DNA of 64,000 nt from Microbispora sp. H13382 (GTDB taxonomy: Bacteria; Actinomycetota; Actinomycetes; Streptosporangiales; Streptosporangiaceae), in the NCBI RefSeq assembly GCF_014161445.1, contig NZ_JABBXA010000003.1, forward strand, positions 1-64,000. Reading direction: 5' to 3'. The stretch's first letter is position 1, and the number at the start of each line of letters is the position of its first letter. The translations under genes and the position numbers were made by a program. A model generated the notes under the pieces. The model ran no database searches, had not been told where the DNA came from, and saw nothing but the letters and a program-made list of their open reading frames with translations. Below, in pieces: positions 10,281 through 18,335 of the stretch.

Positions 10281-10761
10281 GGACGTCGTCTACGACGACG
10301 CGTACGACCTCGACCTGGGCGGCCGGGTGGTGCGGCTGCGGGCCGCCGGCCGGGCGCACAGCAGGGGCGACCAGGTGATCACGGTCCCCGACGCCGGGGT
10401 GATGTTCACCGGCGATCTCGTGGAGGCCGGGCAGTTCGCCATCTTCCCGTGGTTCCCGCCGTACGACACCGACGTGTCCGGCACTCGCTGGATCAGCGTG
10501 ATGCGGCGGCTGGCCGACGCGTCGCCGCGGGTGGTGGTGCCCGGTCATGGCGACGTCGGCGGCCCGCAGCTGCTCGCCGACGTCCGGGACTACCTCGAAC
10601 TGCTGCGCGACGAGACCTGGGCACGCCGGGACTCGGCCGTGGGCGAGCAGACGATCGTCGAGGAGGTCAGGTCGCTCATGATCGAGCGGCACCCGGAGTG
10701 GGCCGGCAGGGAATGGATCGAGAAGGGTGTCGGCTGCCTGTGCGCCGAGCACCCCGCATGA
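10268..10761 (+). pseudogene. Metallo-beta-lactamase-fold hydrolase remnant (C-terminal part)
   Basis: From about 10268 to the TGA at 10759-10761 the plus frame encodes about 160 residues of an MBL-fold hydrolase: HSRGDQVITVPDAGVMFTGD (third-His region and metal-bridging Asp), then VVVPGHGDVGG with the last metal His, and a C-terminal helical tail. The N-terminal half with the HxHxDH metal motif is absent. Upstream, the same frame runs through the LysR remnant and has no MBL similarity. With two of the metal ligands lost, activity is unlikely. An in-frame start exists upstream, so automated annotation may call it a full gene. Confidence 0.65.
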
Positions 10762-10899
10762 CGCGGGCGGTGGTGCCTGCGGGGGAGCGGCTGGTCAGGG
10801 TCGGCACCGTGGGAGCGCGTCGAAGACCGCATTCGCAGGCCGGCGCGACCGCCGGGATCCTGTCGCGGGCCCCGGACCTGGCGGTCGGCGCCACCCCGG
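10762..10899. other. Short intergenic region, no feature seen
   Basis: Between the convergent ends of the MBL remnant and the amidohydrolase. I see no clear hairpin or gene. Confidence 0.4.
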
Positions 10900-12507
10900 T
10901 CACCCGCCGTGCACCTGCTCGCCGTCCAGGAACGTCATGAGGACCTTGGTGGTCCAGATGTCCTTCGGGTTGAGCGTGAAGGGGTCGCGGTCGAGGACGA
11001 CGAGGTCGGCCGGGCGGCCCTCCTCGATCACCCCGGCGGGAGAGCGGTTGATCCAGGCCGAGCCCTCGGTGTAGGCCGTCATGATCGTCCGCAGGTCGAG
11101 GCTCTGCTCGGGCAGGAACGGCGTCTGGGCCGTGGGGTACGTCGCGTGGACGGAGCCGCCCGGCTCGGTGCGGTTGACCGCCACGTGCATGGCCTCAAGG
11201 GGGTCGGCCGAGGAGACCGGCCAGTCCGAACCTCCGGCGAAGCGGGTGCCGTGCCGTACGAGGTCGGCGAAGGGGTACTGCCAGGAGGCGCGCTCCTCGC
11301 CGAGGTAGGGGATGCACAGCTCGTCCATCTGCAGGTGGTGGGTGGCCCACAGCGCCTGCAGGTTGGCCGTCACGCCGAGCTCGGCGAAGCGCGGCACGTC
11401 CTGCGGCGTGATGATCTGCACGTGCGCGATGTGGTGCCGGTTGTCGGGGTCGGTGCCGGTCAGCGCGTCGAGCGCCTCGCGCACGGCCCGCTCGCCGATG
11501 GCGTGGAAGTGCACCTGGAAGCCCAGGGCGTCGAGCTCCTTGACGTACCCGTCGAGCAGCGCCGGGTCGACGTACGACAGGCCGGTGCCGCCGCAGCGGC
11601 AGTAGGGCTCGATGACGGCGGCGGTGAAGTTCTCCGGGATGCCGTCCTGCATGATCTTCACCGACGTCGCCCGGAAGCGGTCCAGGCCCTTGGCCATCGC
11701 GCGCCGCTCGACCAGCTCGGGGATCTGCTCGGCGCCGCGGCTGCGGTCCCACCACAGGGCGCCGACGACCCGCGCCCGCAGGCGTCCCGAGGCGGCCGCG
11801 GACAGGTAGGCGGGCAGCTGGTCGTCCGACCCGGCGTACGAGCCGACGATGGCGTCCTGCCAGCCGGTGACGCCCAGCGAGAACAGGTGGGACTGCGCGT
11901 CCATCAGGGCGGCGTCGACGTCGGCCGGGGTGGGGCGCGGGGTGAGCAGGCCGACGAGGTCCATCGCGCCCTCGTGCAGCACGCCGCTCGGCGTGCCGTC
12001 CGGGTCGCGCTCGATGCGGCCGTCCACGGGGTCGGGGGTGTCCTTCGTGATCCCGGCGACCTCCAGGGCCCGCGTGTTGACCCAGGCGGCGTGGTGGTCG
12101 CGCTGCACGAAGTACGCGGGGCGGTCGAGGAAGTCGAGCTGGGACCGGTGGGGGAGACCGCCGGGGAAGGCCGACATGTCCCAGCCGCCGCCGTCGATCC
12201 ACTCTTTGCTCGGATTGTTCGCCGCGTAGCCGGCGATCAGCGTGGTGTAGGCGTCGAGGCCGTACACCTCGGCCAGGTCGCACCTGGCCCGCTCCAGGCC
12301 GGCCTGCACCGGGTGGACGTGGGCGTCGGTGAATCCCGGCGTCAGCAGGCCGCCGCCGAGGTCCACCGGCTCGGCGCCCGGCGCCAGCCGTACGAGGTCG
12401 GCCTCGGCGCCGACGGCGGCGATGGCGCCGTCACGGACGAGGACCGCCTCGGCGAAACCGCCGGGGACGAAGACGCGGCCGCCGCGGAACAAGATGGTGG
12501 AGCTCAA
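10900..12507 (-). CDS. Amidohydrolase of the YtcJ-like family
   Basis: A 535-residue metal-dependent amidohydrolase (urease/dihydroorotase superfamily, YtcJ-like branch). It opens with the family's small beta domain (RGGRVFVPGG), then the metal-binding DAHVHP near residue 62. Later come FHAIGERAV, HIAHVQ and the catalytic-Asp motif GGSDWPVSSADPLEAM, and the tail NRSPAGVIEEGRPADLVVLD closes the beta domain. No signal peptide. The substrate is unknown, as for most YtcJ proteins. It is followed upstream on the same strand by an FAD oxidoreductase 61 bases away. A joint catabolic role, for example in amine or amide degradation, is possible but not shown. Confidence 0.85.
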   Translation of the reverse strand: MSSTILFRGGRVFVPGGFAEAVLVRDGAIAAVGAEADLVRLAPGAEPVDLGGGLLTPGFTDAHVHPVQAGLERARCDLAEVYGLDAYTTLIAGYAANNPSKEWIDGGGWDMSAFPGGLPHRSQLDFLDRPAYFVQRDHHAAWVNTRALEVAGITKDTPDPVDGRIERDPDGTPSGVLHEGAMDLVGLLTPRPTPADVDAALMDAQSHLFSLGVTGWQDAIVGSYAGSDDQLPAYLSAAASGRLRARVVGALWWDRSRGAEQIPELVERRAMAKGLDRFRATSVKIMQDGIPENFTAAVIEPYCRCGGTGLSYVDPALLDGYVKELDALGFQVHFHAIGERAVREALDALTGTDPDNRHHIAHVQIITPQDVPRFAELGVTANLQALWATHHLQMDELCIPYLGEERASWQYPFADLVRHGTRFAGGSDWPVSSADPLEAMHVAVNRTEPGGSVHATYPTAQTPFLPEQSLDLRTIMTAYTEGSAWINRSPAGVIEEGRPADLVVLDRDPFTLNPKDIWTTKVLMTFLDGEQVHGG

Positions 12508-12568
12508 GGGTGTCGTGTCCTTCTTCGAGATGTGCGGGCGTCCGGCGAACAGCGCGAGATCACAAGGG

Positions 12569-13966
12569 CTAGTGGCCGGTGATCTTGTCGGCGATCCTGG
12601 CCAGTACGGACGTCCTGGTCATGCCCCTGCCCTCACGGGCGTCGGCCAGGCGGTAGAGACGGTACATCGAGTGGACGCCGAGCCAGCGCAGCGGCTCCGG
12701 CTCCCAGGCGCGTACCCGCCGGTCCACCCACGGCATGCGGGTCAGATCGGTGTCGCGGCGCAGCACCAGGTCGCACAGCGTGCGCCCGGCGAGGTTCGTG
12801 GCGGTCACGCCGTGGCCCGTGTAGCCGCCCGCCCAGCCGAGGCCGGTCGCGGGGTCCACGTGGACGGCCGAGCACCAGTCACGCGGCACGCCGAGCACCC
12901 CCGACCAGGCGTGCTCCACCCGCGATCCGGCGACGGCGGGGAAGAACGCGACCAGCAGGTCCCACAGGGCGTCCACGGTCCAGTTGTGCGTGTGGCCCCG
13001 CTCGTCGACCCTCGACCCGTACAGGTACGGCCTGCCGCGGCCGCCGAAGGCGATGCGGTCGTCGGCCGTCCGCTGGGCGTACATGTAGTAGTGCGCCATG
13101 TCGCCGAGCAGTTCGCGTCCCTGCCAGCCGATCTCCGCCCAGACCTGCTCCGGCAGCGGCGCGGTGACGATCAGGGAGCTGTTCATCGGCAGCCAGTCGC
13201 GGTGGTGGCCCGCTATGGTCGCGGTGAACCCCTCGGTGCAGCGCAGGACGTAATCCGCCTTCACCGTCCCGTACGGCGTGACCGCCCGGCCCGGCGCGAT
13301 CTCGGTGACGGGCGTCCGCTCGTAGATCTCGACGCCGAGGTCCCGTACGACCCGCGCGAGGCCGCGGACGAGCTTGGCCGGCTGGATCCTGGCGCAGTGC
13401 GGGCTCCAGGTGGCTCCCGTCGCGCCCGCCACAAGCAGCCGGTCGTTCATCTCGCCGGTGGTCAGCAGCCGGACGTCGTCGCGGTCCCAGCCCCACTCGC
13501 GCTGCGTCGCCAGTTCCTCGCGCAACCGCAGCGCCTGCGCCGGGCCGCGGGCGACCGTGAGCAGGCCGCCCTTGACGATGTCGGCGTCGATGCCCTCCTC
13601 GCGGGCGACGCGGATGACCTCGTCCACGGCCTCGAACATCGCGCGCTGCAACCGCCGGGCCGCGTCCCGGCCGTGGGTCTTCGCGTACCGCTCGGGCGAG
13701 CCGGCCAGCGCGCCGGTCAGCCAGCCGCCGTTGCGTCCCGACGCGCCGAACCCGGCGAACTCCTTCTCCAGCACGACGACCCGCAGCGACGGGTCGGCCT
13801 TCTTCAGGTAGTAGGCGGTCCACAACCCGGTGTAGCCCGCGCCGACCACGGCCACGTCGGCCCGCAGGTCGCCGCCCAGCGGTTCTCCGGGCTCGGGCAC
13901 GCCAAGCGACCGATACCAGAAGGACACCTCACCGTTGACGAAGCCGGGGGACAGAGGAGCGGTCAT
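12569..13966 (-). CDS. FAD-dependent amino-acid/amine oxidoreductase (DAO family)
   Basis: 465 residues. The dinucleotide-binding VAVVGAGYTGLWTAYYL lies near residue 37, followed by VVVLEKEFAGFGASGRNGGW, the covalent or tight FAD-binding pattern of the DAO family. The C-terminal GWAGGYTGHGVTATNLAG closes the FAD site. The build resembles gamma-glutamylputrescine oxidases (PuuB) and related amine oxidases, but the substrate cannot be read from sequence. Start ATG 13966 is favoured over ATG 13975 because AGGA stands eight bases before the former and overlaps the latter. Likely co-transcribed with the downstream amidohydrolase. Confidence 0.85.
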   Translation of the reverse strand: MTAPLSPGFVNGEVSFWYRSLGVPEPGEPLGGDLRADVAVVGAGYTGLWTAYYLKKADPSLRVVVLEKEFAGFGASGRNGGWLTGALAGSPERYAKTHGRDAARRLQRAMFEAVDEVIRVAREEGIDADIVKGGLLTVARGPAQALRLREELATQREWGWDRDDVRLLTTGEMNDRLLVAGATGATWSPHCARIQPAKLVRGLARVVRDLGVEIYERTPVTEIAPGRAVTPYGTVKADYVLRCTEGFTATIAGHHRDWLPMNSSLIVTAPLPEQVWAEIGWQGRELLGDMAHYYMYAQRTADDRIAFGGRGRPYLYGSRVDERGHTHNWTVDALWDLLVAFFPAVAGSRVEHAWSGVLGVPRDWCSAVHVDPATGLGWAGGYTGHGVTATNLAGRTLCDLVLRRDTDLTRMPWVDRRVRAWEPEPLRWLGVHSMYRLYRLADAREGRGMTRTSVLARIADKITGH

Positions 13967-14162
13967 GGTGCACATCCTGCTATATCCGTGCTCGCCTCGC
14001 TATTCGGCGACGGATGTCGTGGTGATCCGATGGAACACATGCGGATAACCGTAGTCGTAACGTGGCGCATCGACAGGAAACGATCGGCTCACCGCTGTGT
14101 AGCAAGCGTGTAACAGCATTCCGCCACCCTGGAGACCAGCGCAACGGAGGGAGCGGATACCG

Positions 14163-15239
14163 ATGGGGTTCTTCCGGATTCGTACGACCGTGGACGAGCG
14201 GCCGGGGCGGCTGGCGTCGCTGGCGACGGCCCTGGCCGACAGGGGCGGCAACATCCTGGGCCTGTCGGTGCAGCCCGACACGGACGGCACGGTCGACGAG
14301 TTCGTCACCGACATCCCCGCCTCCCCCGAGGCCGTACGCGAGGCGCTGGAGGCGGCCGGCGGGAGACGGGTGCGGATCGTCCCCGCCACCGCGCACGAAT
14401 TGACCGACGAGCCGACGCGGACGCTGCTGCTCGCGGCCCGGCTGCGCTCTGCTCCCTGGCGCCTGCCGGAGATCCTGGGCGAGCTGCTGCGCGCCGACGA
14501 CGCCCGCTGGGTGTACGGCGCGGCCGCCGTGCGCCCGCGGAACGAGGACGGCGAGCGGGACGAGGGGGAGGCGCTGGAGCTGCCCGACCCGACTCTGCTG
14601 GTGGTGCCCGTGGCGCCGCGGCGGTCGATCCGGCTGCGCCGCTCAGGGCTCCCGTTCACCCTGACCGAGGCGGCCCGCGCCGCCGCGATGGTGAGGCTGG
14701 CGCAGCCGCCGGCCGAGCCGTCCGCGGCCGAGGGGCCGGTGCGGCTCGCCGACGGCGCGGAGGTGCAGGTCAAGCCGTTGACTTCGCTTTATCGCGAGGC
14801 GCTGCGCGACCTGCACGAGCGCTGCTCGCCCGAGACGCGCAGGTTCCGCTACTTCACCGCCAACCCCACCCTGCCGCCCCACATGTTCGACCGGCTGTGC
14901 GACCGGGCCCGCGGGCAGTCGCTCGTCGCCGGGCACGACGGGCAGGTCGTCGCGCTCGCCTCGCTGATGTTCACTCCCGACCCGGGCATCGCGGAGATCG
15001 CCTTCCTCGTGGAGGACCGCTGGCAGGGCCGGGGGCTCGGCACCCACCTGGCCCGCATGCTCCTCGCCCAGGCCAGGGACCTCGGCTTCGCCGAGGTGCG
15101 GGCGACCCTCCTGTACGACAACACGCGCATGCGCAGGCTGCTCGGCTCCCTCGGCGCGACGCTCACCCACACCGAGGACCCCGGTGTGGTCGAGGCGCGG
15201 CTCGCCGTGGGCGTGATGGCGACGGCGTCCCCGAGCTGA
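14163..15239 (+). CDS. ACT-domain / GNAT acetyltransferase fusion protein
   Basis: 358 residues in two parts. Residues 1-75 form an ACT domain (FFRIRTTVDERPGRLASLAT, then GGNILGLSVQ), the regulatory fold that usually binds an amino acid. Residues 200-350 form a GNAT N-acetyltransferase with the acetyl-CoA loop EDRWQGRGLGTHL near 278 and LYDNTRMRRLLGSLG near 318. The middle is a poorly conserved linker region. The arrangement suggests an acetyltransferase gated by a small metabolite, as in some actinobacterial lysine acetyltransferases that carry an ACT domain. The acceptor is unknown. ATG 14163 follows GGAGCGG. It is divergent from the FAD oxidoreductase. Confidence 0.8.
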   Translation: MGFFRIRTTVDERPGRLASLATALADRGGNILGLSVQPDTDGTVDEFVTDIPASPEAVREALEAAGGRRVRIVPATAHELTDEPTRTLLLAARLRSAPWRLPEILGELLRADDARWVYGAAAVRPRNEDGERDEGEALELPDPTLLVVPVAPRRSIRLRRSGLPFTLTEAARAAAMVRLAQPPAEPSAAEGPVRLADGAEVQVKPLTSLYREALRDLHERCSPETRRFRYFTANPTLPPHMFDRLCDRARGQSLVAGHDGQVVALASLMFTPDPGIAEIAFLVEDRWQGRGLGTHLARMLLAQARDLGFAEVRATLLYDNTRMRRLLGSLGATLTHTEDPGVVEARLAVGVMATASPS

Positions 15240-15257
15240 CGTCCTCACGGGTGGTCC

Positions 15258-15293
15258 TCCTGGTCCGGGGTAGCTCAGGGCACCGGACCAGGA
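15258..15293 (+). terminator. Terminator hairpin after the ACT-GNAT gene
   Basis: TCCTGGTCCGG at 15258-15268 pairs perfectly with CCGGACCAGGA at 15283-15293 around a 14-base loop, 20 bases beyond the stop codon. Confidence 0.7.
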
Positions 15294-15421
15294 CGGCTCG
15301 CCGCAGGTGCGCGCCGTTCGCGGGGTCTACGGATCTCGGCCCGGCCGGTCACCGTGCCGGACGGACGGGCCGGTCAGTGCGCGGGTCCCTTGGCGGGGGC
15401 GGTCACTGCGCCGGAAGGAAC
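15294..15421. repeat. Degenerate short repeats next to the dispersed repeat
   Basis: Three related copies of a ggtcaCTGCGCCGG-like word occur near 15349, 15373 and 15402. The last adjoins the 48-bp dispersed repeat, just as GCGCAGTGAC words adjoin the other copy near 17430. No gene is supported. Confidence 0.45.
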
Positions 15422-15469
15422 CTCCGGTCCTCGCGAAGCCCGCTCCGCTGGGCCTTCGCTGCGGTCCTC
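15422..15469 (-). repeat. 48-bp dispersed repeat, copy 1
   Basis: Exactly identical, in inverted orientation, to 17371-17418. The repeat contains an internal hairpin (GCGAAGGCCC paired with GGGCTTCGC). It lies 32 bases beyond the stop of the minus-strand pseudogene and in the same orientation, mirroring copy 2. Similarity extends into both flanks (GGAGCGGAGCGG on one side, CCGGCGCAGTGAC on the other), so the unit is nearer 90 bases. Confidence 0.85.
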
Positions 15470-15500
15470 GCTCCCTTCCGCTCCGCTCTCTCGATCCCCG

Positions 15501-16166
15501 TCACTCGGCGGTGCACCACTCGACGAACTCCCGCGCCTGCTTGTCGTGCCACAGAGCGAGGGCGGGGTCGCTGTCCTGGAAGGCGGCCAGCGCGTCGAGG
15601 AGCAGCTCCGACCGCAATTGAGGATCGGGACGCCGATCAGCGGAGCGTTGAGCGTCGGCTCGGCATGGCGCCCGAATACGAGAGCGTGAGCCGGAGCTCC
15701 GTCACACAGCGTCAGAGCGGTGGAGGGTCTGCTCACGGACTCGTTGCCCATGAGAACGCGAGCGGACCGCAGTAGCGGGCGTGTGGCGAGCGCGAGGGCA
15801 TAGCTGCCTTCGGGCAGGAACAGCGGCATCTCCAGATCGCCGGTGACCTTGCCGGCCATCCATTCCCAGAACGCGCTGGACTCATCACCGGTGACCCAAT
15901 CCCAGAACGAATCCGTGATCGATTCCTGCGGTGGCCTTCCCGGGGTTGGTGGAGTGGTCGTTATCGTCTCGACAGACCACGCGTCGTCCGGTGAATACGG
16001 CTGCCAGAGCCGGAACACGGGCGCGCCGCCCGGCCTCCAGCGTGTGTAGCTGTCCGGTCTTCCGCAGCCGGTAGGCGGCGCCGTCGCCGCGTATCACCAG
16101 GCGTGCCACGGTGGGAGTCACGGCAGAGAACACGACCGACCGGTCCGTCATGTCGAATGAGATCAC
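15501..16166 (-). pseudogene. Unidentified gene with two frameshifts
   Basis: Three coding-like segments on the minus strand join into one protein only by changing frame twice. The first begins at GTG 16166 or ATG 16151 (MTDRSVVFSAVTPTVARLVI). The second runs from about 16025 (VFRLWQPYSPDDAWS, then SFWDWVTGDESSAFWEWMAG). The last runs from about 15630 to the TGA at 15501-15503 (DPQLRSELLLDALAAF, then AREFVEWCTAE). Each segment has high third-position GC and natural composition, and the frame between them is broken. I do not recognise the family. It is either a decayed gene or the result of two sequencing indels in G/C runs. Confidence 0.55.
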
Positions 16167-16257
16167 GGCCCCCGAGTATCACGCGCACCTGCGATTCCTG
16201 GACGGCGAACCGTCGCTCGAGGTCGGGTCGCCCACGCTGCCCGGCCTGCCGGTCTGA
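16150..16257 (+). CDS. Possible 35-residue small ORF
   Basis: ATG 16150 to TGA 16257 encodes MSNEITAPEYHAHLRFLDGE and 15 further residues, with about 30 of 34 codons ending in G or C. It has no ribosome-binding site and overlaps the 5' end of the minus-strand pseudogene by 17 bases. It may be a remnant of a larger gene or chance coding potential. Confidence 0.25.
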   Translation: MSNEITAPEYHAHLRFLDGEPSLEVGSPTLPGLPV

Positions 16258-16360
16258 GAGCGGACGGGCGATCCGCGACACAGTCGACGGCGGTCGCCCG
16301 TTCAGGAGATCTCGCCGGTGCCGGTGGAACGCCGCGGCGAACTCAGGTACAAGGTGGTCT

Positions 16361-17335
16361 GTGGACTTCGACGAGGCGGCCGAACGGCTCTACGGCATGG
16401 TGCCCGAGGAGTTCACCTCGGCCCGCGACGCGCTGGCGAAAGAAGTGAAGGCGGCCGGGGACGCCGCGCTGGCCAAGCGGATCAAGGCGTTGCGCAAACC
16501 CACGGTCGTGGCCTGGGCCGTCAACCGGACGGCCCGCGAGCGCGGGGACGAACTCGGCCGGCTGCTCGACCTCGGACGACGGCTGCGGGAGGCCTGGCGG
16601 GCCCAGGACGCGGACGCCCTGGCCGAGGCCGGCCGCGAACGTACCCCGCTCGTCGCCCGTCTCGTCCGGTCCGTACGCGAGGAGGCCGAGGTGGCCGGGC
16701 ATCCGCTGGGCTCCACGGCCGACCTGGAAATCGAGCAGACGCTCGACGCCGCCGTGGTGGACGAGGACGCGGCCGAACAGGTGCGCCGGGGCACGCTGAC
16801 CCGCCCCCTGAGCTACAGCGGCTTCACTCCCGCCCCCGTCGTACGTCCCGCCCCCGAACCCGCCGCAGCACGTCCGGCGGGAAAGCCCGCGAAAGCCGGC
16901 ACGAAGTTTCCGGCCGGTGCCGGCCCCGAGGCGGAGCACCAGGCCCCGGACCAAGACCAGGAGCGCCGGGAGCACGAACTCGAACGCGAACGGCGCGAGG
17001 CCGAGCACCGGGAAGCCGAGCGCCGTCGCCGGATCGAGAGCCTCGAAAACGCGCTCGCCGAGGCCGAACGGGCCGCGACGGAGGCGGAGCGGGGCCGCGC
17101 CGACTGGGAGGCCGAGCGCACCGAGGCCGTACGCGAGCACGAGCGGCGCACGGCGAAGGTCGAGACGCTGACGGCCAAGCTGGCCAAGGCCAGGGACAAG
17201 CTGAAGGCGGCCGAAAACCGGCTGGAGGTCGCCCGCCGCGAGGAGACGAACGCCGAACGCGCCGCCCGCTCAGCCCGCCAGCGTGCCGACCAGGTCCGTG
17301 CCACCCTCGACGAGGCACGATCCGCCCACGAATGA
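16361..17335 (+). CDS. Hypothetical coiled-coil protein
   Basis: 324 residues, no enzyme motif. Residues 1-150 are a conserved-looking helical domain (DFDEAAERLYGMVPEEFT, then RIKALRKPTVVAWAVN) of a type I have seen in other actinobacterial hypothetical proteins. Residues 165-205 are a Pro/Ala linker. Residues 205-324 are almost pure charged coiled coil rich in Glu, Arg and Ala. No signal peptide or membrane segment, so probably cytoplasmic; a structural or nucleoid/polymer-associated role is only a guess. Start GTG 16361 is chosen because the family-like segment begins there. The upstream in-frame extension is low quality. Confidence 0.7.
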   Translation: MDFDEAAERLYGMVPEEFTSARDALAKEVKAAGDAALAKRIKALRKPTVVAWAVNRTARERGDELGRLLDLGRRLREAWRAQDADALAEAGRERTPLVARLVRSVREEAEVAGHPLGSTADLEIEQTLDAAVVDEDAAEQVRRGTLTRPLSYSGFTPAPVVRPAPEPAAARPAGKPAKAGTKFPAGAGPEAEHQAPDQDQERREHELERERREAEHREAERRRRIESLENALAEAERAATEAERGRADWEAERTEAVREHERRTAKVETLTAKLAKARDKLKAAENRLEVARREETNAERAARSARQRADQVRATLDEARSAHE

Positions 17336-17370
17336 TGGCGCGGCGGGGAAGGAGCGGAGCGGGCGGGAGG

Positions 17371-17418
17371 GAGGACCGCAGCGAAGGCCCAGCGGAGCGG
17401 GCTTCGCGAGGACCGGAG
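17371..17418 (+). repeat. 48-bp dispersed repeat, copy 2
   Basis: Perfect inverted duplicate of 15422-15469. Lies 35 bases after the stop of the coiled-coil gene, in the same orientation as that gene. Confidence 0.85.
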
Positions 17419-17433
17419 CTTCCGACCGGCGCA

Positions 17434-17496
17434 GTGACGTCTCTCCGCAGTGACGTCTCACGGGCGGCGGTGCTGCCTCGCCTTGGTGACGTCTCA
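17434..17496 (+). repeat. Three direct copies of GTGACGTCTC
   Basis: GTGACGTCTC occurs at 17434-17443, 17450-17459 and 17486-17495, following GCGCAGTGAC of the dispersed repeat. Each contains the palindrome GACGTC. No gene overlaps them. Confidence 0.7.
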
Positions 17497-17501
17497 TACC
17501 C

Positions 17502-17541
17502 GAACGGCCGGGCGGGGGCGTGTGCCCCGGCCCGGCCGTTC
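17502..17541. terminator. Bidirectional terminator between the coiled-coil gene and pgl
   Basis: GAACGGCCGGGC at 17502-17513 pairs perfectly with 17530-17541, and the loop itself contains GGGGC and GCCCC. It lies between two convergent genes, 15 bases from the pgl stop. Confidence 0.8.
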
Positions 17542-17555
17542 CGATGTGATCTCCG

Positions 17556-18335
17556 TCAGGGGGAGGCGATCCGCCCCAACGACGGCGGGATCTTGTGTGC
17601 GGCGGCGCGGTCGAGCAGGAACAGCGTGCGCTGCCGCCCGCGTGCCCCGGCGGCCGGGACCTGGAACGGCCCGGCGTCGGACAGGGCCATCCGGACCGCC
17701 TGTGCCTTGTCCTCGCCCGCGGCGACGATCCAGACCTCCCTGGCGGCCCGCAGTGCCGGGAACGTCAGAGACAGCCGGGTCGGCGGTGGCTTGGGGGAGC
17801 CGTGCACCGCCACCACCGAGCGCTCCTCCTCGTAGACCGCGGGTCTGTCCGGGAACAACGAGGCGACGTGCGCGTCCGGTCCCATGCCGAGCAGGAGCAC
17901 GTCGAACGACGGCACCGGCCCGTGATCCTCGGGCCTGGCCGCCTTGGCCAGCTCGACCGCGTACGCGTCGGCGGCCTCCTCGGCGGTCATCCCCGAGTCG
18001 GGGCCGGGCATCGGGTGGACCCGCGCCGGGTCCACGTCGACATGGTCGAGCAGGGCCTGACGGGCCCCGGTCTCGTTCCGCTCGGGATCGCCGGTCGGCA
18101 GGAACCGCTCGTCACCCCACCAGATGTCGAGCGCCCGCCAGTCGATGGCGTCGCGCGCCGCCGTCCCCGCGAGGGCGGCCAGCGTCGCGATGCCCACGGT
18201 GCCGCCGGTCAGCACCAGGTGCGCCGAACCGCGGGCCGCCTGGGTGTCCACCAGCCGCGTGATGAGGCGGGCGGCCACGGCCTGGGCCAGCAGTTCGGCG
18301 TCCCGGTGGACGATGACGGTGGGAACGCCGCTCAC
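17556..18335 (-). CDS. pgl: 6-phosphogluconolactonase
   Basis: Hydrolyses 6-phosphogluconolactone to 6-phosphogluconate in the oxidative pentose-phosphate pathway. The 259-residue DevB-type protein (glucosamine-6-phosphate isomerase/lactonase fold) shows LTGGTVGIATLAAL near 43, WWGDERFLP near 73, and LLGMGPDAHVASLFP with the catalytic His near 152. KPPPTRLSLTFPAL is present in the C-terminal part. Its ATG overlaps the opcA stop by four bases, so translation is coupled. It is the last gene of the tkt-tal-pgi-zwf-opcA-pgl operon. Confidence 0.95.
   Translation of the reverse strand: MSGVPTVIVHRDAELLAQAVAARLITRLVDTQAARGSAHLVLTGGTVGIATLAALAGTAARDAIDWRALDIWWGDERFLPTGDPERNETGARQALLDHVDVDPARVHPMPGPDSGMTAEEAADAYAVELAKAARPEDHGPVPSFDVLLLGMGPDAHVASLFPDRPAVYEEERSVVAVHGSPKPPPTRLSLTFPALRAAREVWIVAAGEDKAQAVRMALSDAGPFQVPAAGARGRQRTLFLLDRAAAHKIPPSLGRIASP

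Noticed and set aside
15258..15293. GGGGTAGCTCAGGGC, which looks like the D-arm of a tRNA
   Set aside because: There is no acceptor stem, anticodon arm or T-loop around it. The segment is the loop of a terminator hairpin.
10900..17335. Accessory patch considered as a genomic island or prophage
   Set aside because: No integrase, attachment repeats, tRNA target or phage genes. Base composition and codon use match the surroundings.
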